DNA of 12,976 bases from positions 1 to 12,976 of the forward strand of contig JAQCMX010000177.1 in assembly GCA_028274885.1 (NCBI GenBank), written 5' to 3'. Shown here piece after piece: positions 6,808 through 12,918 of this stretch (within the stretch, counting starts at the first letter, position 1; each line of letters begins with the position of its first letter). The translations under genes were made by a program, and so were the position numbers. The notes below the pieces were generated by a model that made no database searches, was not told where the DNA came from, and saw nothing but the letters and a program-made list of their open reading frames with translations. The stretch comes from Haloarculaceae archaeon. Lineage in GTDB: Archaea > Halobacteriota > Halobacteria > Halobacteriales > Haloarculaceae.

Positions 6808-8829
6808 TCAGGCTGTCGTGGCCGAGGACAGTTCGCTGGCAAGCGCGTCGAGCAGTGCTTTGCGGGCGGCCCGGCGTTCCCCCGAGAGGAATTCGACGCG
6901 GCCGTCGCGGGCTCCACGGGCATCGAGACCCGCTTTGGATGCCTGTTCTCCCGCGGTCTCGATTACCTGATGGATACCGATGTCAGCGTCGGTTCGGATG
7001 TAGGCTTCGTCCTCGGCGACACCCAGCAGCGCCGCGGCGTCCTCGCGGTGGCGCCGGGCGAGTTCGTCGAGCAACAGTGGTTTCGGCGGAAACTCATAGC
7101 GGTGTGTGTACGCCTCGGTGTCGAGCACGAGCACCGTCTCCCCGTCGAGGTCGCGGCGTTCGAGATTCGCCTCAGCGGTCCGGATCTCCGTGTTCATCCG
7201 TTCGCGGAACTGCTCGCTGATGTGGCCGGCGAGTTCGAGAGGATCATCGGCCTCGTCGGCAAACAGCAGGTCGGCGATCAGTTCCCGCTTGTCCTCGAAG
7301 GATTGGTAGAACGCCTCGAGTGCGACCGACTCCCGAACTGTTCGAGTGGCCGCCTCGTCGTACCCGGCCTCGGCCGCCAGTTCGACGTACTGCTCGGGCG
7401 TGGTCTCCCAGAAGCTCACAGCCGGCAGGTGGGCGAGGGCCCCGCGGACCTCCTGGTTGACGTGGACGGCGACGTTGGCCGCAAGAACCGTCGCGGTGGT
7501 CTCGTCGTTCGGTTCGGCGCTGACGAGTACGTCCACCGCCTCCGCGACGCCGGGATCGGTTGCGCGCTCGTCGATGACCACCCGGTCGACATCATAAATA
7601 TCGAGCAGTTCGAACCCATCGAGGGACTCTGCGCTCCCGCCTGCGGCGACGAACACGAACAGGGGAAGCGTCTCGTCGTGACGTTCCCTGTTCGAGAGCA
7701 TCGTCGTCACGTCCCGTGTGGCGTCGTTCATACCGTAGACGGCACCCTCCAGAGGCCGGCGGTCGAAGGCGTGGTACTCCGCGTCGGCCCCCTGTCCCCG
7801 TTCCCGGATAAGCGGGAGCGTGGCCCGCTCGATTGCCGAACTCGCAACGTAGCCGTCGGCGGTTCCGGCGTGGCGGACCACGATCGGTCGATCCTCGATA
7901 ACTGCACGCCTGATCGCGGTCGCCGCGTCCCGGATCGAGTCCGTGGCTACCTCGACTGCTGGCTCCGGAGCGATCGGTTCGACATCGCCGGGGCGGGCCT
8001 GCTGGACGATCGCATCCCGCATCCGCTCGGTGACTGCATCACGGTCCGCACCCTCCAGGACGACGAGTGCCTCCGTTTCGACCTGTAGTTCGCCGCGCCG
8101 TTTTTCGACTTCGCCCTCGATGCGAACGATGTCTTCGACCTCGACATCAGGATATGCGCGCACGCCGGCTTCCTCGAAGGCGGCACACTCGACGGTTCCT
8201 GTCTCGTCGCGGACCTGGAACACGGTCGGTCCACTGGTCTGGCGCGTGTCGGTGATCTCACCTTCGATGCGGACGCGCGCCCCGACCGATTCCTCGAGTC
8301 GGTCCACGGTAACGGCGTCGGGCTCTGACTCCGGTTCGCTCCTCGCCGTGTCGCTCTGTTCTTTGGCCCCGGCGTCGCGCCCAACAGGTTCGGGATCCTC
8401 GGGCTGTGTCTCGGCTTCGCTGGTCGTCTCGGCGGAGTCGTCCTCCTCAGCGAGCAACGCCTGGTCGGCCTCCGGGTCGTCGATCAGCGTCCCGCGGAAG
8501 TCTGACTCCTCCTGGCGGATCGACCAGCCCAGATCGACGTTGCCGTTGTCCCGCACATTCTGTACCTGCACGAAGACCGTATCGCCCGGTTCGAGATCGA
8601 TGCTATCGAGGCGTTGACCGAGCTCGCTTTTGTGCAACAGGCCGGTGACGCTGTCGCCGATGTCGACGAAGATGCCGAACTCGGCGTACCCATCCACGCT
8701 GCCACGGTAGTAACGCCGTGACGTCAGCTCGTCCGGTTGCGTCCCACGGAACGCGAAGACGACATCCTCCTCGTGGAGTTCACAGATGCGACCCTCGACA
8801 GACGTACCACAGATGATACAGCTTCCCAT
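6808..8829 (-). CDS. Zn-finger / S1 / OB-fold / RecJ-like (DHH superfamily) protein with degenerate catalytic motifs
   Basis: From the ATG at 8829 the protein has 673 residues. A small zinc-binding site (Cys4, Cys7, Cys16, His19) opens it. An S1 RNA-binding domain follows at about 38-106 (YRGSVDGYAEFGIFVDIGD ... VRDNGNVDLGWSIRQ). An acidic, low-complexity linker runs from about 115 to 172, and an OB-fold nucleic-acid domain from about 174 to 258. A RecJ/DHH-like core spans about 296-465, with a DHHA1-like C-terminal region. The usual DHH catalytic signatures are altered: RHAGTADGY at 319-327 and VIDER near 418-422 replace the Asp-rich and DHH motifs. Archaeal RecJ relatives include the GINS-associated nuclease and Cdc45-like inactive forms, so a replication or repair scaffold role is plausible but inferred. 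A TTG 12 bases further upstream is an alternative start; MGSCIICG and the promoter spacing favour 8829. Confidence 0.82.
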   Translation of the reverse strand: MGSCIICGTSVEGRICELHEEDVVFAFRGTQPDELTSRRYYRGSVDGYAEFGIFVDIGDSVTGLLHKSELGQRLDSIDLEPGDTVFVQVQNVRDNGNVDLGWSIRQEESDFRGTLIDDPEADQALLAEEDDSAETTSEAETQPEDPEPVGRDAGAKEQSDTARSEPESEPDAVTVDRLEESVGARVRIEGEITDTRQTSGPTVFQVRDETGTVECAAFEEAGVRAYPDVEVEDIVRIEGEVEKRRGELQVETEALVVLEGADRDAVTERMRDAIVQQARPGDVEPIAPEPAVEVATDSIRDAATAIRRAVIEDRPIVVRHAGTADGYVASSAIERATLPLIRERGQGADAEYHAFDRRPLEGAVYGMNDATRDVTTMLSNRERHDETLPLFVFVAAGGSAESLDGFELLDIYDVDRVVIDERATDPGVAEAVDVLVSAEPNDETTATVLAANVAVHVNQEVRGALAHLPAVSFWETTPEQYVELAAEAGYDEAATRTVRESVALEAFYQSFEDKRELIADLLFADEADDPLELAGHISEQFRERMNTEIRTAEANLERRDLDGETVLVLDTEAYTHRYEFPPKPLLLDELARRHREDAAALLGVAEDEAYIRTDADIGIHQVIETAGEQASKAGLDARGARDGRVEFLSGERRAARKALLDALASELSSATTA

Positions 8830-8852
8830 TGGGAAAAACAAGCGCGTCCGGC

Positions 8853-8859
8853 CTAAAAC
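8853..8859 (-). promoter_or_regulatory. Putative TATA box of the DHH/S1/OB gene
   Basis: Minus-strand GTTTTAG is centred 27 bases before the ATG at 8829. This spacing supports the ATG over the in-frame TTG at 8841, which would be only about 15 bases away. Confidence 0.5.
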
Positions 8860-8889
8860 GGTTGTCGAAACTCTCCGATACTGAATCTG

Positions 8890-9153
8890 TCACTCAAAGG
8901 TGTCGCTTTCGGCCTCGAGTGATTCGATCTCGCTGGCGATCTCCCGGGCTTTGGGCGGATCAAGGGCAACCTCGACCTCATTGCCACCGTCATCCTCGAA
9001 GGTGATCTTGACACGCTCGCCACCGAACGTGCGGATGTCGACGGCCTCGACATCATATAGCTTTGCCGTGGCCGATTTGTTCGATGCCCCGACGTGTTCG
9101 AGCGTCCCCTCTTTGAGTTCGATCATGAACCGATCGAAATCGAGCGTGAACAT
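8890..9153 (-). CDS. Small conserved-looking haloarchaeal protein of unknown function
   Basis: This is an 87-residue acidic protein that I do not recognise as a named family. It begins MFTLDFDRFMIELKEGTLEHVG. It alternates hydrophobic and polar residues through a probable beta-rich centre (AVDIRTFGGERVKITFEDDGG...EVEVALDPP) and ends in an acidic, probably helical stretch (REIASEIESLEAES). There are no cysteines, membrane segments or signal peptide. The frame is open up to 9213, but that extension would overlap the end of tenA and is basic and atypical. The ATG at 9153 is preferred because a TATA-like box sits 26 bases before it. The composition matches neighbouring genes, supporting a real gene. 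It lies 60 bases upstream of the DHH/S1/OB gene start, with a promoter between them, so co-transcription is not required. Confidence 0.7.
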   Translation of the reverse strand: MFTLDFDRFMIELKEGTLEHVGASNKSATAKLYDVEAVDIRTFGGERVKITFEDDGGNEVEVALDPPKAREIASEIESLEAESDTFE

Positions 9154-9175
9154 ATTCTTTGTCCGACCGCTGCGA

Positions 9176-9182
9176 ACAAAAG
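9176..9182 (-). promoter_or_regulatory. Putative TATA box of the 87-residue protein gene
   Basis: Minus-strand CTTTTGT is centred about 26 bases before the ATG at 9153, in the 47-base gap downstream of tenA. Confidence 0.45.
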
Positions 9183-9200
9183 CCTCCGCCCTCCGGAAAG

Positions 9201-9860
9201 CTATACGTCCCACCCCTGTTCGGTGTAGGCCATCTCCCAGAAGGCGTACTCGAGGCGTGCGCTCCTGCGAAACGCCTCGCGCATTGCCCCGCGCTCCCCG
9301 GGATACTGCTCACCACACCGGTCGACGAGATCCCGCATGAGCGCCACGACGTCCCGAAACTCCTCACCGGTGTACATCTCGATCCAGGGGGTGTATCTGT
9401 GGTCGTCGGTCGCCTGGGCGCTGGCGTACTCGCCCACGTCGAGAAACCCCTGTCCACAGGGGTACATGGCCGCAGCAATCTCGGCAATCGACCCCTCGTA
9501 GGCCGTCCGGACCAGAAAACTCGTGTACGCTTCACAGGTTGGCGACTTCCTGACGCGCTCTAACTCCGCCCGAGAGATCCCCCACTCCGCGGCAAACTCC
9601 CGGTGGAGATCCATCTCGTGGTCGAGTGTCGCGTGGGCGATCGAAAGCAGGTCGGTCATCGTCTCCTCGTCACGGGCTTTCGCCCCCGCGATCGCGAACA
9701 GCCGCGCGTAATCGAGCAGGTATCTGTAGTCCTGTTCGATCCAGTGTCTAAACGCCGACTCGTCGAGCGTTCCCGCCGCGAGTTCCTGCACGAACGGGTG
9801 CTGTTTCTGTGCCGCCCACAGATCCTCGCCGTCTTCGAGTAGTTGGTCGCTGAAGGCCAT
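9201..9860 (-). CDS. tenA: TenA family protein (aminopyrimidine aminohydrolase / thiaminase II)
   Basis: This 219-residue, all-helical TenA protein hydrolyses aminopyrimidine breakdown products of thiamine for reuse of the HMP moiety. The catalytic set known from Bacillus subtilis TenA appears at almost the same numbering: Asp44 and Tyr47 (IEQDYRYLLDY), Tyr112, the nucleophile Cys135 (AAAMYPCGQGF), Tyr163 and Glu204 (RLEYAFWEMA). The position equivalent to Tyr139 is Phe. The cysteine places it in the TenA_C rather than the TenA_E group. The ATG at 9860 matches the family N-terminus and has a TATA-like box 28 bases upstream. With no leader there is no room for a TPP riboswitch. No other thiamine gene is nearby, so salvage rather than a biosynthetic operon is suggested. 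It diverges from the membrane-anchored protein gene at 10055. Confidence 0.93.
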   Translation of the reverse strand: MAFSDQLLEDGEDLWAAQKQHPFVQELAAGTLDESAFRHWIEQDYRYLLDYARLFAIAGAKARDEETMTDLLSIAHATLDHEMDLHREFAAEWGISRAELERVRKSPTCEAYTSFLVRTAYEGSIAEIAAAMYPCGQGFLDVGEYASAQATDDHRYTPWIEMYTGEEFRDVVALMRDLVDRCGEQYPGERGAMREAFRRSARLEYAFWEMAYTEQGWDV

Positions 9861-9884
9861 GCCTACGGGTACCGAGCGCTCAGG

Positions 9885-9892
9885 TATATAAG
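9885..9892 (-). promoter_or_regulatory. Putative TATA box and AT-rich promoter of tenA
   Basis: Minus-strand CTTATATA is centred about 28 bases before the tenA ATG. An AT-rich tract continues upstream to about 9915 (TTAATTATACAATCG... on the plus strand), covering the expected BRE position and possibly an operator. This is the most AT-rich promoter of the window. Confidence 0.6.
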
Positions 9893-10021
9893 TTAATTAT
9901 ACAATCGTAACATATGGCGGGCGCAATCCGGACGCCGCCGACGGGACGTACCGTCAGGTGTTCACCGCCGGGACGGTCGTTCCATCACTGTCGACCCGTC
10001 TCGCTGTCGACCGGCGGCCGG

Positions 10022-10031
10022 GAATTTAAAT
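10022..10031 (+). promoter_or_regulatory. Putative TATA box of the membrane-anchored protein gene
   Basis: GAATTTAAAT is centred about 28 bases before the ATG at 10055. It is strong support for that start, because the frame is open further upstream to an ATG at 9914 that would place this box inside the coding region. Confidence 0.55.
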
Positions 10032-10054
10032 CCGAAAGCACGACCAGAGCCCGC

Positions 10055-10498
10055 ATGTCTCCCGGAAAACTCTGGCAGGACGAGCGTGCAATCGAGGGAC
10101 TTCCGATCAGACTCGTTATCGCTCTCGTCGTCGGGGTCGCGAGTCTCACAGTGATGATGAACGTCATCGGCGGACTGGAGACACTGGGAACGACGGAACT
10201 GGACACGCGGCCCGACCCCGAGATCATCGATCAGACCCAGACCGACGTGACGGTCACCGTGGTCGATCCGGACGGTGGCGTGATCGCGAACGCGACGGTG
10301 ATCGCAAAGAGTGATACGGCGCGGCTGAACGGGATTCGGACGGCGGAAACCGGACACGACGGGACTGCAACACTGACACTCACGCCACAACTGGGGCCAA
10401 ACCAGCAGGAAGGAACGATTGCACTCGACGTCCGGCCACCCGACGGCAAGTACGCCGACAAGCGCGAGAACACAGACATCCTCGTGCTCCGGAGGTGA
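10055..10498 (+). CDS. Small membrane-anchored protein with Ig-like / carboxypeptidase-regulatory-like extracellular domain
   Basis: This 147-residue protein has a short charged N-terminus (MSPGKLWQDERAIEGLPIR), one hydrophobic segment at about 18-38 (LVIALVVGVASLTVMMNVI) and then an outward-facing, probably beta-sandwich domain at about 65-147. The latter opens with TDVTVTVVDPDGGVIANATV, the look of a carboxypeptidase-regulatory or Ig-like repeat. A charged N-terminus directly before a single hydrophobic helix resembles archaeal type IV pilin-like and other anchored surface proteins. No clear prepilin peptidase site is seen, so a pilin function is only a possibility. The upstream in-frame extension from 9914 encodes a basic, Arg/Pro/Ser-rich stretch unlike haloarchaeal proteins and is rejected. 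The gene converges with the Pcm-like gene, with 30 bases between stops. Specific function unknown. Confidence 0.75.
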   Translation: MSPGKLWQDERAIEGLPIRLVIALVVGVASLTVMMNVIGGLETLGTTELDTRPDPEIIDQTQTDVTVTVVDPDGGVIANATVIAKSDTARLNGIRTAETGHDGTATLTLTPQLGPNQQEGTIALDVRPPDGKYADKRENTDILVLRR

Positions 10499-10528
10499 TA
10501 GCAACGGTGGGACCCCGACGCGGGACGA

Positions 10529-11260
10529 TCACTCCCAGTCGATCCAGTCCTGTTCCCATCCGCTCCGCCGGCGTGCGTCCCGGCGGGCGAACTCCCGGTC
10601 CTCACGCCGGGTCCGGTTGCGCTCGACGGTGTCGGCTTGCTCACCCTCGACGAGCATCGGATCGAACGCGCACCCACCCAACTGTCTGCTCTCCCCCGCC
10701 GGCGAGACGACTGCTATCGACTGTTCGGTCGTCCCCAGTGGCATGACGAGTTGGCCGCGGTCGGCAAGTTGGTCGACAAGCGGGGCCGGGGGCTGGACCG
10801 CGGCTGCCTCCAGTAGGATGCGGTCGTAGGGGGCGTACTCGGGGAACCCATCGGCACCGTCGCGCCAGTCCACGAGAACCGCGTCGTAACCCGCACTCGC
10901 GAGGTTCTCGCGGGCCTCGTAGACCAGCCTGCGGGTGATGTCAACCGCGTGTACCCGCTGGCCCCCGACGAGTTCGGCAAGCACCGCGACGGTGTAGCCG
11001 ACGCCGGCACCCACCACGAGGACGGAACTGTCGGCGTCGGGGTCGAGCGCCTCCAGCAGACGGCCGACAGTACTGGGCGCGAGCACGCGCGTCCCCAACC
11101 GTTCGAAGGGCCGGTCGGCGTATGCACCGCGGTCGTCCTCGACGAACTCGTGGCGTGGCACCTCCCGCATTGCCACAGACAGGCCGTCGCTGTGGACACA
11201 GCCTTTGCTCTCGTGTTGGAGGCTGTCGACCATATCATCGCGCAACACCGCGAGATCCAT
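10529..11260 (-). CDS. Divergent protein-L-isoaspartate O-methyltransferase-like protein (second Pcm paralogue)
   Basis: This 243-residue Rossmann-type methyltransferase is related to the Pcm protein encoded just upstream. The N-terminal helix region is shared: MREVPRHEFVEDDRGAYADRP at 31-51 aligns with MRAVPRHAFVPE...AYEDRP. The SAM-binding motif I reads VLVVGAGVGYT (80-90). The substrate loop, GEGQTISAPHM in ordinary Pcm, is replaced by RLGTRVLAPSTVG (54-66), keeping only Ala-Pro and a few other positions. A charged, Arg-rich tail (about 212-243, ending WEQDWIDWE) is extra to the family. SAM binding is likely, but isoaspartyl repair is doubtful; it could act on another substrate or partner the canonical enzyme. 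It lies 59 bases downstream of pcm; a weak TATA-like ATTCATTA (minus strand, 11283-11290) could serve it, or it may be co-transcribed. Confidence 0.83.
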   Translation of the reverse strand: MDLAVLRDDMVDSLQHESKGCVHSDGLSVAMREVPRHEFVEDDRGAYADRPFERLGTRVLAPSTVGRLLEALDPDADSSVLVVGAGVGYTVAVLAELVGGQRVHAVDITRRLVYEARENLASAGYDAVLVDWRDGADGFPEYAPYDRILLEAAAVQPPAPLVDQLADRGQLVMPLGTTEQSIAVVSPAGESRQLGGCAFDPMLVEGEQADTVERNRTRREDREFARRDARRRSGWEQDWIDWE

Positions 11261-11319
11261 ACTCCGGATTTCGTGTGCGTCCTAATGAATTGCATGTTCG
11301 TAGTCCCGGAGACTGGCGG

Positions 11320-11964
11320 TCACTGCAGGGGAACAAACCGGACGCCGCCGTGCGTTTCGGGGTCGAGCGAGCCGTCGGCCTGCTTGCGGGCCCGGACCAG
11401 AACCTGTCCGTTACCGGTTATCGACAGCCCGCTCCGTTCGACGGGGCCGAGCACGATCCCATCGACAGCAACCTGATTGCGGACGGGACGTGGAAACTCC
11501 TCCGCAGCACACGTCAGGTAGACCCGGTCGTATGGCGCGTGTGCCTCCCACCCCTCGCGGCCATCACCGACCCTGATCGAGATATCGCCTGCACCGACCC
11601 GCCGGAGGTTGTCGCCCGCATCGCGTGCGAGCGAGTCGTGGTACTCGACGCTACAGACCTTGCCAGGGCCGACAATCTCGGCGGTCACGGCGGCGTGGTA
11701 GCCACAGCCGGTTCCGATCTCGAGAACCCTGTCACCGGCCGACAGATCGAGCAAATCGGTCATGATCGCGACCATGTGCGGTGCACTGATCGTCTGGCCC
11801 TCGCCGATCGGCAGTGGTCGGTCCTCGTAGGCGGCTTCCCGTTTGGATTCCGGGACAAACGCGTGGCGCGGGACAGCCCGCATCGCCCGTTCAGTCTCGC
11901 TGTCGAGTGACTCCCGCTCCAGGAGTTGGTCGACCAGCCGGCCGCGCCGTGCCGCCCAGTTCAT
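11320..11964 (-). CDS. pcm: Protein-L-isoaspartate O-methyltransferase
   Basis: This 214-residue enzyme methylates L-isoaspartyl residues in damaged proteins using S-adenosylmethionine, starting their repair. The family hallmark loop GEGQTISAPHMVA is intact at 54-66. SAM motif I is VLEIGTGCGYH (80-90), with the acidic ribose-binding Glu107 in SVEYHD and the later block APYDRVYLTCAAEEFP at 143-158. Length is typical for the family. The ATG at 11964 follows the stop of the zinc-finger gene after a single base (TAA, C, ATG), so the two are almost certainly co-transcribed and possibly translationally coupled. No separate promoter fits in the gap. The divergent paralogue follows 59 bases downstream in the same direction. 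Confidence 0.95.
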   Translation of the reverse strand: MNWAARRGRLVDQLLERESLDSETERAMRAVPRHAFVPESKREAAYEDRPLPIGEGQTISAPHMVAIMTDLLDLSAGDRVLEIGTGCGYHAAVTAEIVGPGKVCSVEYHDSLARDAGDNLRRVGAGDISIRVGDGREGWEAHAPYDRVYLTCAAEEFPRPVRNQVAVDGIVLGPVERSGLSITGNGQVLVRARKQADGSLDPETHGGVRFVPLQ

Positions 11965-11965
11965 G

Positions 11966-12613
11966 TTACCAGGCCGACCACGCTGTGGTCGACTCGTCTC
12001 TCACGTACAGGCGCTTGATGTCCTTGGCGACAGCGGTGTCACCGGTGTAATCGAGCTTCTCGAACTCGTAGCCGGTCGCGTCCTCGCGCAGGTAGATCCC
12101 CTCGACGGTGAACTCCTCGCCGCCGAGTTCGTCGGTGTCGTCCACGACAAACTCGTAATCACCGGGCACCTGTAGGGCGAAACTGCGCGTCTCGTCGTGC
12201 TCGCCGGATTTGGGGTGTGCGGTGACGTTGACGCTGACATTACCGACCGCCCGTGTCCAGATCGTCTCGACATCCTCCGCAGACTCTTTGTCCGTTCGTC
12301 CCTCCGTCAGTTCCAGGCTGGTGATCCTGACGGTCATGATCGCCTCCTCGGTCTCCAGGAGAAACTCCTCACCGACGGCGAGTGTCTCCGTGGCGGGAGC
12401 TTCCACGCTCGCGGGGAACGATTCCTCGCCTTGCGAGACGATGACCGTACGCTTGACTGTCCGTGCCTCCGGGAGTTGCTCCTTGTGGACGTGTCCACAC
12501 TCGGTACACCGGACTGTCGCCAGCCCGTCCGGTTTCAGCACCTCGTGGACGGTCTCGGCCTCTGGCGAACACGCCGCACAAATGAGCGTGACCCGTTCTA
12601 CCGTTTCTGTCAT
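11966..12613 (-). CDS. HVO_0476 family zinc-finger protein
   Basis: This 215-residue haloarchaeal protein has an N-terminal zinc ribbon: Cys12-x2-Cys15 (LICAACSPEAE) and Cys36-x2-Cys39 (VRCTECGHVHKEQ). After it come about 165 residues rich in beta-strand pattern and acidic residues, with repeated short blocks such as VGEEFLLETEEAIMTVRIT and FVVDDTDELGGEEFTVEGI. The pattern matches what is annotated in haloarchaea as the HVO_0476 zinc-finger family; biochemical function is not established. A nucleic-acid or protein-binding role is inferred from the zinc ribbon alone. The frame opens at 12655, but the ATG at 12613 gives the family N-terminus MTETVERVTLICAAC and has a TATA-like box 26 bases upstream. 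It heads a probable operon with pcm and the Pcm-like gene. Confidence 0.85.
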   Translation of the reverse strand: MTETVERVTLICAACSPEAETVHEVLKPDGLATVRCTECGHVHKEQLPEARTVKRTVIVSQGEESFPASVEAPATETLAVGEEFLLETEEAIMTVRITSLELTEGRTDKESAEDVETIWTRAVGNVSVNVTAHPKSGEHDETRSFALQVPGDYEFVVDDTDELGGEEFTVEGIYLREDATGYEFEKLDYTGDTAVAKDIKRLYVRDESTTAWSAW

Positions 12614-12635
12614 GTTCGGCCGTATGTGACTGGGA

Positions 12636-12643
12636 TACAAAAG
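12636..12643 (-). promoter_or_regulatory. Putative TATA box of the zinc-finger/pcm operon
   Basis: Minus-strand CTTTTGTA is centred about 26 bases before the ATG at 12613. The first copy of the 3' repeat array starts only about 23 bases further upstream (12666), so a protein bound there could affect this promoter. Confidence 0.5.
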
Positions 12644-12665
12644 CCGTCCCCTCACCGCACACCGT

Positions 12666-12694
12666 TCTCATAGTGATTATGGGGGTAATTTTCG
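12666..12694 (+). repeat. Repeat copy A, forward (ATAGTGATTAT core)
   Basis: The core ATAGTGATTAT is at 12670-12680. Bases 12667-12694 match copy B (12727-12754) at 23 of 28 positions, including a shared GGT and a TTTTCG end, exactly 60 bases apart. Bases 12666-12680 are a perfect 15-base inverted repeat of 12830-12844 (copy C). Confidence 0.8.
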
Positions 12695-12726
12695 ACTCCG
12701 ATCCGGTATCTCGGCCGTTTCACCAC

Positions 12727-12754
12727 CTGATAGTGATTATTGCGGTGGTTTTCG
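12727..12754 (+). repeat. Repeat copy B, forward (ATAGTGATTAT core)
   Basis: The core is at 12730-12740, followed by TGCGGTGGTTTTCG. Bases 12730-12744 (ATAGTGATTATTGCG) form a perfect 15-base inverted repeat with 12826-12840 (copy C). A 5-base stem, GTGGT with ACCAC (12745-12749 with 12757-12761), follows the core directly. A partial core, ATAGTG, recurs at 12769-12774. Confidence 0.8.
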
Positions 12755-12818
12755 CGACCACGTTACAGATAGTGCTGTGTCATGGCGTGAAACAGCCGTT
12801 TTGATCCGCGAAAGCGGC

Positions 12819-12859
12819 ACAGACTCGCAATAATCACTATGAGACGGGGGATGAGACAC
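12819..12859 (-). repeat. Repeat copy C, inverted, in a 50-base direct-repeat unit
   Basis: CGCAATAATCACTAT at 12826-12840 is the exact reverse complement of copy B positions 12730-12744, and its other side extends the match with copy A. The unit runs ACAGA (12819), TAATCACTAT (12831), TGAGACAC (12852) and recurs as copy D about 50 bases on. Confidence 0.8.
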
Positions 12860-12868
12860 GATAGCAGT

Positions 12869-12908
12869 ACAGATCCGTGATAATCACTCTCAGCGCGGGG
12901 TGAGACAC
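12869..12908 (-). repeat. Repeat copy D, inverted, degenerate
   Basis: The unit is ACAGA (12869), ATAATCACTCT (12880-12890) and GGGGTGAGACAC (ending 12908). It matches copy C in order with a 50-base offset and a one-base deletion. The core has one change, with AGAGTGATTAT on the minus strand in place of ATAGTGATTAT. A further ACAGA followed by TGTGA lies at 12960-12969. Confidence 0.7.
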
Positions 12909-12918
12909 AACACACCGC

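Noticed and set aside
6733..8088. 451-codon plus-strand open frame opposite the DHH/S1/OB gene
   Set aside because: Its product has no recognisable domain or acidic composition, and the opposite strand encodes clear S1, OB and DHH-like domains.
9861..9913. TPP riboswitch in front of tenA
   Set aside because: The TATA box sits 28 bases from the ATG, leaving no leader to fold, and the thi-box sequences are not seen.
9914..10054. N-terminal extension of the membrane-anchored protein from the ATG at 9914
   Set aside because: The extension is basic and Pro/Ser/Arg-rich, unlike the rest, and contains the promoter box for the ATG at 10055.
12730..12840. Complete insertion sequence or MITE bounded by the 15-base inverted repeats
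   Set aside because: The 111-base span has no transposase and no clear target-site duplication. The copies outside the span (A and D) do not fit a single element; a relic cannot be excluded and is noted among the findings.
12666..12908. CRISPR array
   Set aside because: Repeats are about 11-28 bases, vary in sequence, occur in both orientations, and have unequal spacing (60, 100, 50); no cas gene is present.
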